NCBI GenBank assembly: GCA_002309155.1
Contig: DBXB01000063.1
Span: 1 to 6,694, forward strand
DNA from: Bacteroidales bacterium UBA1223
GTDB lineage: Bacteria > Bacteroidota > Bacteroidia > Bacteroidales > P3
DNA length: 6,694 nucleotides
Reading direction: 5' to 3'
This document shows positions 4,959 to 6,694 of this stretch, piece after piece; the first letter of the stretch is position 1; each line of letters begins with the position of its first letter. The notes under the pieces were generated by a model. It was not told where the DNA came from and did no database searches. It saw only the letters and a program-made list of their open reading frames with translations. Position numbers and translations under genes: made by a program.

Positions 4959-6694
4959 ATGAATTTTGAACTAGTCTCGGATTTTGCGCCGATGGGCGAC
5001 CAGATTGAAGCCATCAAGGAACTGACTGACGGCATAAAACGTGGTCAACGTGCACAGGTGTTGCTCGGTGTGACAGGCAGTGGCAAGACCTTCACTGTTG
5101 CCAATGTCATAGCTCAACTCAACCGCCCCACACTGGTGATGAGCCACAACAAGACTCTGGCGGCACAGCTCTATGGAGAGTTCAAACAGTTCTTCCCAAA
5201 CAACGCCGTAGAATACTTTGTGTCCTACTACGACTACTACCAACCCGAAGCTTACATACCCTCAACCAACACCTACATTGAAAAAGACCTGCAGATCAAC
5301 GATGAACTCGACAAACTACGTCTAAGGGCATCCTCCGCCCTACTCAGTGGCCGACGTGACGTCATCGTCGTCTGTTCGGTCAGCTGCATCTATGGCATCG
5401 GTAATCCCAGCGAGTTTCAGAAAGGCACAATCCATCTGAAAAAGGGAGAGCGGATGACTCGTGACACATTGCTTCTCAGACTGCTCGACGGGCAATACAC
5501 CCGTAATGAGATAGAGTTTACTAACGGACGTTTCCGTGTAAAAGGCGACACCGTTGACATCTTTCCGTCCTTTGCTGACTTCTGCTACAGAATTGAATTC
5601 TGGGACGATGAGATAGAACGGATGGAGACCTTCGATCCCGTCAGCGGACAACGGATAGAGACCTGCGATGAAGTGACCATATACCCGGCAAGCAATTTCC
5701 TCACCAATAAAGAAAACATGGCGTCCGCTCTGCTCAACATACAGCACGATATGTATGAACGGCGAGACTACCTGCAGGAAATCGGCAAACACCTCGAGGC
5801 GAAAAGACTAGAAGAGAGGGTCAATTATGACATCGAGATGATACAAGAGTTAGGTTACTGCAGTGGCATAGAGAACTATTCGCGCTATTTTGACGGAAGA
5901 GAACCCGGATCGAGACCTTTCTGCCTGCTTGACTATTTCCCTGATGACTTTCTGCTTGTTGTAGATGAGAGCCATGTCACCATACCTCAGATAGGAGCGA
6001 TGTACGGTGGCGACCGCAGCAGGAAGACAGCATTGGTGGAATATGGATTCCGCCTGCCGTCGGCCCTAGACAACCGACCTCTGAAATATGAAGAATTCTA
6101 CGCACTCACCGGACAGACAATATACATAAGCGCCACTCCAGCCGAATATGAACTGTCCGAGTCCGATGGTGTTGTTGTAGAGCAGGTGATACGACCCACT
6201 GGACTTTTGGACCCAGTTGTAGAGGTGCGTCCCGCAGTAACACAAGTCGACGACCTGCTGGACCAGATTGAAGACACAATAGACCAAGGAGAGCGAGTGT
6301 TAGTCACGACTCTCACAAAACGTATGGCAGAAGAACTAAGTTCCTATCTAATCAATCTAGGAATCAAGACCGCATATATTCACAGCGATGTAGACACCTT
6401 GGAAAGAGTTGAGATCATGCGAGACTTAAGAATGGGCGTATATGATGTTTTGGTGGGTGTCAACCTGTTGAGAGAGGGTCTAGACCTTCCAGAGGTCTCA
6501 CTTGTAGCGATACTCGACGCCGACAAAGAGGGTTTCCTTCGAAGCGACAGAGCGTTGATACAAACCATCGGGCGAGCCGCGAGAAATGTCCACAGTCGGG
6601 CAATACTATATGCCGACAAGATAACAGGTTCGATGCAACGGGCCATAGACGAGACAAACCGTCACCGAGAGAAACAGATACGATACAATATGGA
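4959..6694 (+). CDS. uvrB: Excinuclease ABC subunit B (UvrB), 3' end beyond the window
   Basis: UvrB is the damage-verifying helicase-like subunit of nucleotide excision repair: it is loaded by UvrA, opens DNA at the lesion and recruits UvrC. The 578 complete codons show GVTGSGKT (Walker A, 37-44), the damage-probing beta-hairpin VSYYDYYQPEAYIP (88-101) with its row of tyrosines, the Walker B box DESH (336-339), GVNLLREGLDLPEV (500-513) and motif VI QTIGRAARN (535-543) with its arginines. All key residues are present and the frame is intact. The usual length is about 670-680 residues, so some 100 residues are missing at the right edge, including the C-terminal UVR domain that contacts UvrA/UvrC. 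The start is set by the strong AGGAGGA at 4947-4953. It lies 31 bases after the FAD enzyme gene with no terminator between, so it is probably co-transcribed. I see no LexA-like box in that short gap. Confidence 0.97.
   Translation, partial: MNFELVSDFAPMGDQIEAIKELTDGIKRGQRAQVLLGVTGSGKTFTVANVIAQLNRPTLVMSHNKTLAAQLYGEFKQFFPNNAVEYFVSYYDYYQPEAYIPSTNTYIEKDLQINDELDKLRLRASSALLSGRRDVIVVCSVSCIYGIGNPSEFQKGTIHLKKGERMTRDTLLLRLLDGQYTRNEIEFTNGRFRVKGDTVDIFPSFADFCYRIEFWDDEIERMETFDPVSGQRIETCDEVTIYPASNFLTNKENMASALLNIQHDMYERRDYLQEIGKHLEAKRLEERVNYDIEMIQELGYCSGIENYSRYFDGREPGSRPFCLLDYFPDDFLLVVDESHVTIPQIGAMYGGDRSRKTALVEYGFRLPSALDNRPLKYEEFYALTGQTIYISATPAEYELSESDGVVVEQVIRPTGLLDPVVEVRPAVTQVDDLLDQIEDTIDQGERVLVTTLTKRMAEELSSYLINLGIKTAYIHSDVDTLERVEIMRDLRMGVYDVLVGVNLLREGLDLPEVSLVAILDADKEGFLRSDRALIQTIGRAARNVHSRAILYADKITGSMQRAIDETNRHREKQIRYNM

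Noticed and set aside
5340..5792. A 150-codon minus-strand frame inside uvrB.
   Set aside because: The plus strand encodes intact, highly conserved UvrB sequence throughout; the antisense frame shows no family features.
472..6694. The gene string as a dedicated new pathway or defence system.
   Set aside because: The five genes belong to unrelated housekeeping processes with intact known families; proximity alone does not support a joint function.

Overview
The window looks like a chromosomal segment from a member of the Bacteroidota, most likely a Prevotella- or Bacteroides-like bacterium of the order Bacteroidales. This rests on four things: a protein resembling the type IX secretion protein PorT, which is confined to this phylum; promoter elements of the phylum's TTTG / TAnnTTTG type; A-rich translation starts that mostly lack a Shine-Dalgarno sequence; and AT-rich spacers around coding DNA of moderate GC. 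The species assignment is inference.

Layout. Positions 1-471 are an AT-rich intergenic region. It carries a leftward Bacteroidota-type promoter at the very edge, presumably for a divergent gene outside the window. It also holds a possible 32-residue membrane peptide on the minus strand (103-201) and a plausible rightward promoter (-7 box at 351-358) for the main gene cluster. From 472 to the right edge, five genes run head to tail on the plus strand: a type I cytoplasmic L-asparaginase (ansA, 472-1530), a stand-alone PfkB-family kinase most like the heptose-7-phosphate kinase half of HldE (1539-2552), a PorT-like outer-membrane beta-barrel protein (about 2614-3348), an uncharacterised FAD-dependent dehydrogenase of the COG2509 type (3377-4927) and uvrB (4959 to the edge, 3' end missing).

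How they work together. The spacers are 8, about 61, 28 and 31 bases with no convincing terminator between genes, so the five are probably co-transcribed, at least in part. Their roles are diverse: amino-acid catabolism, envelope sugar metabolism, protein secretion, redox chemistry and nucleotide excision repair. This looks like a housekeeping string held together by proximity, not a dedicated pathway. No mobile element, CRISPR array, tRNA, rRNA or defence system is visible. I do not see a clear undescribed system. The points most worth a second look are the small minus-strand membrane peptide, the PorT-like gene outside any visible secretion cluster, and the orphan FAD enzyme next to uvrB.
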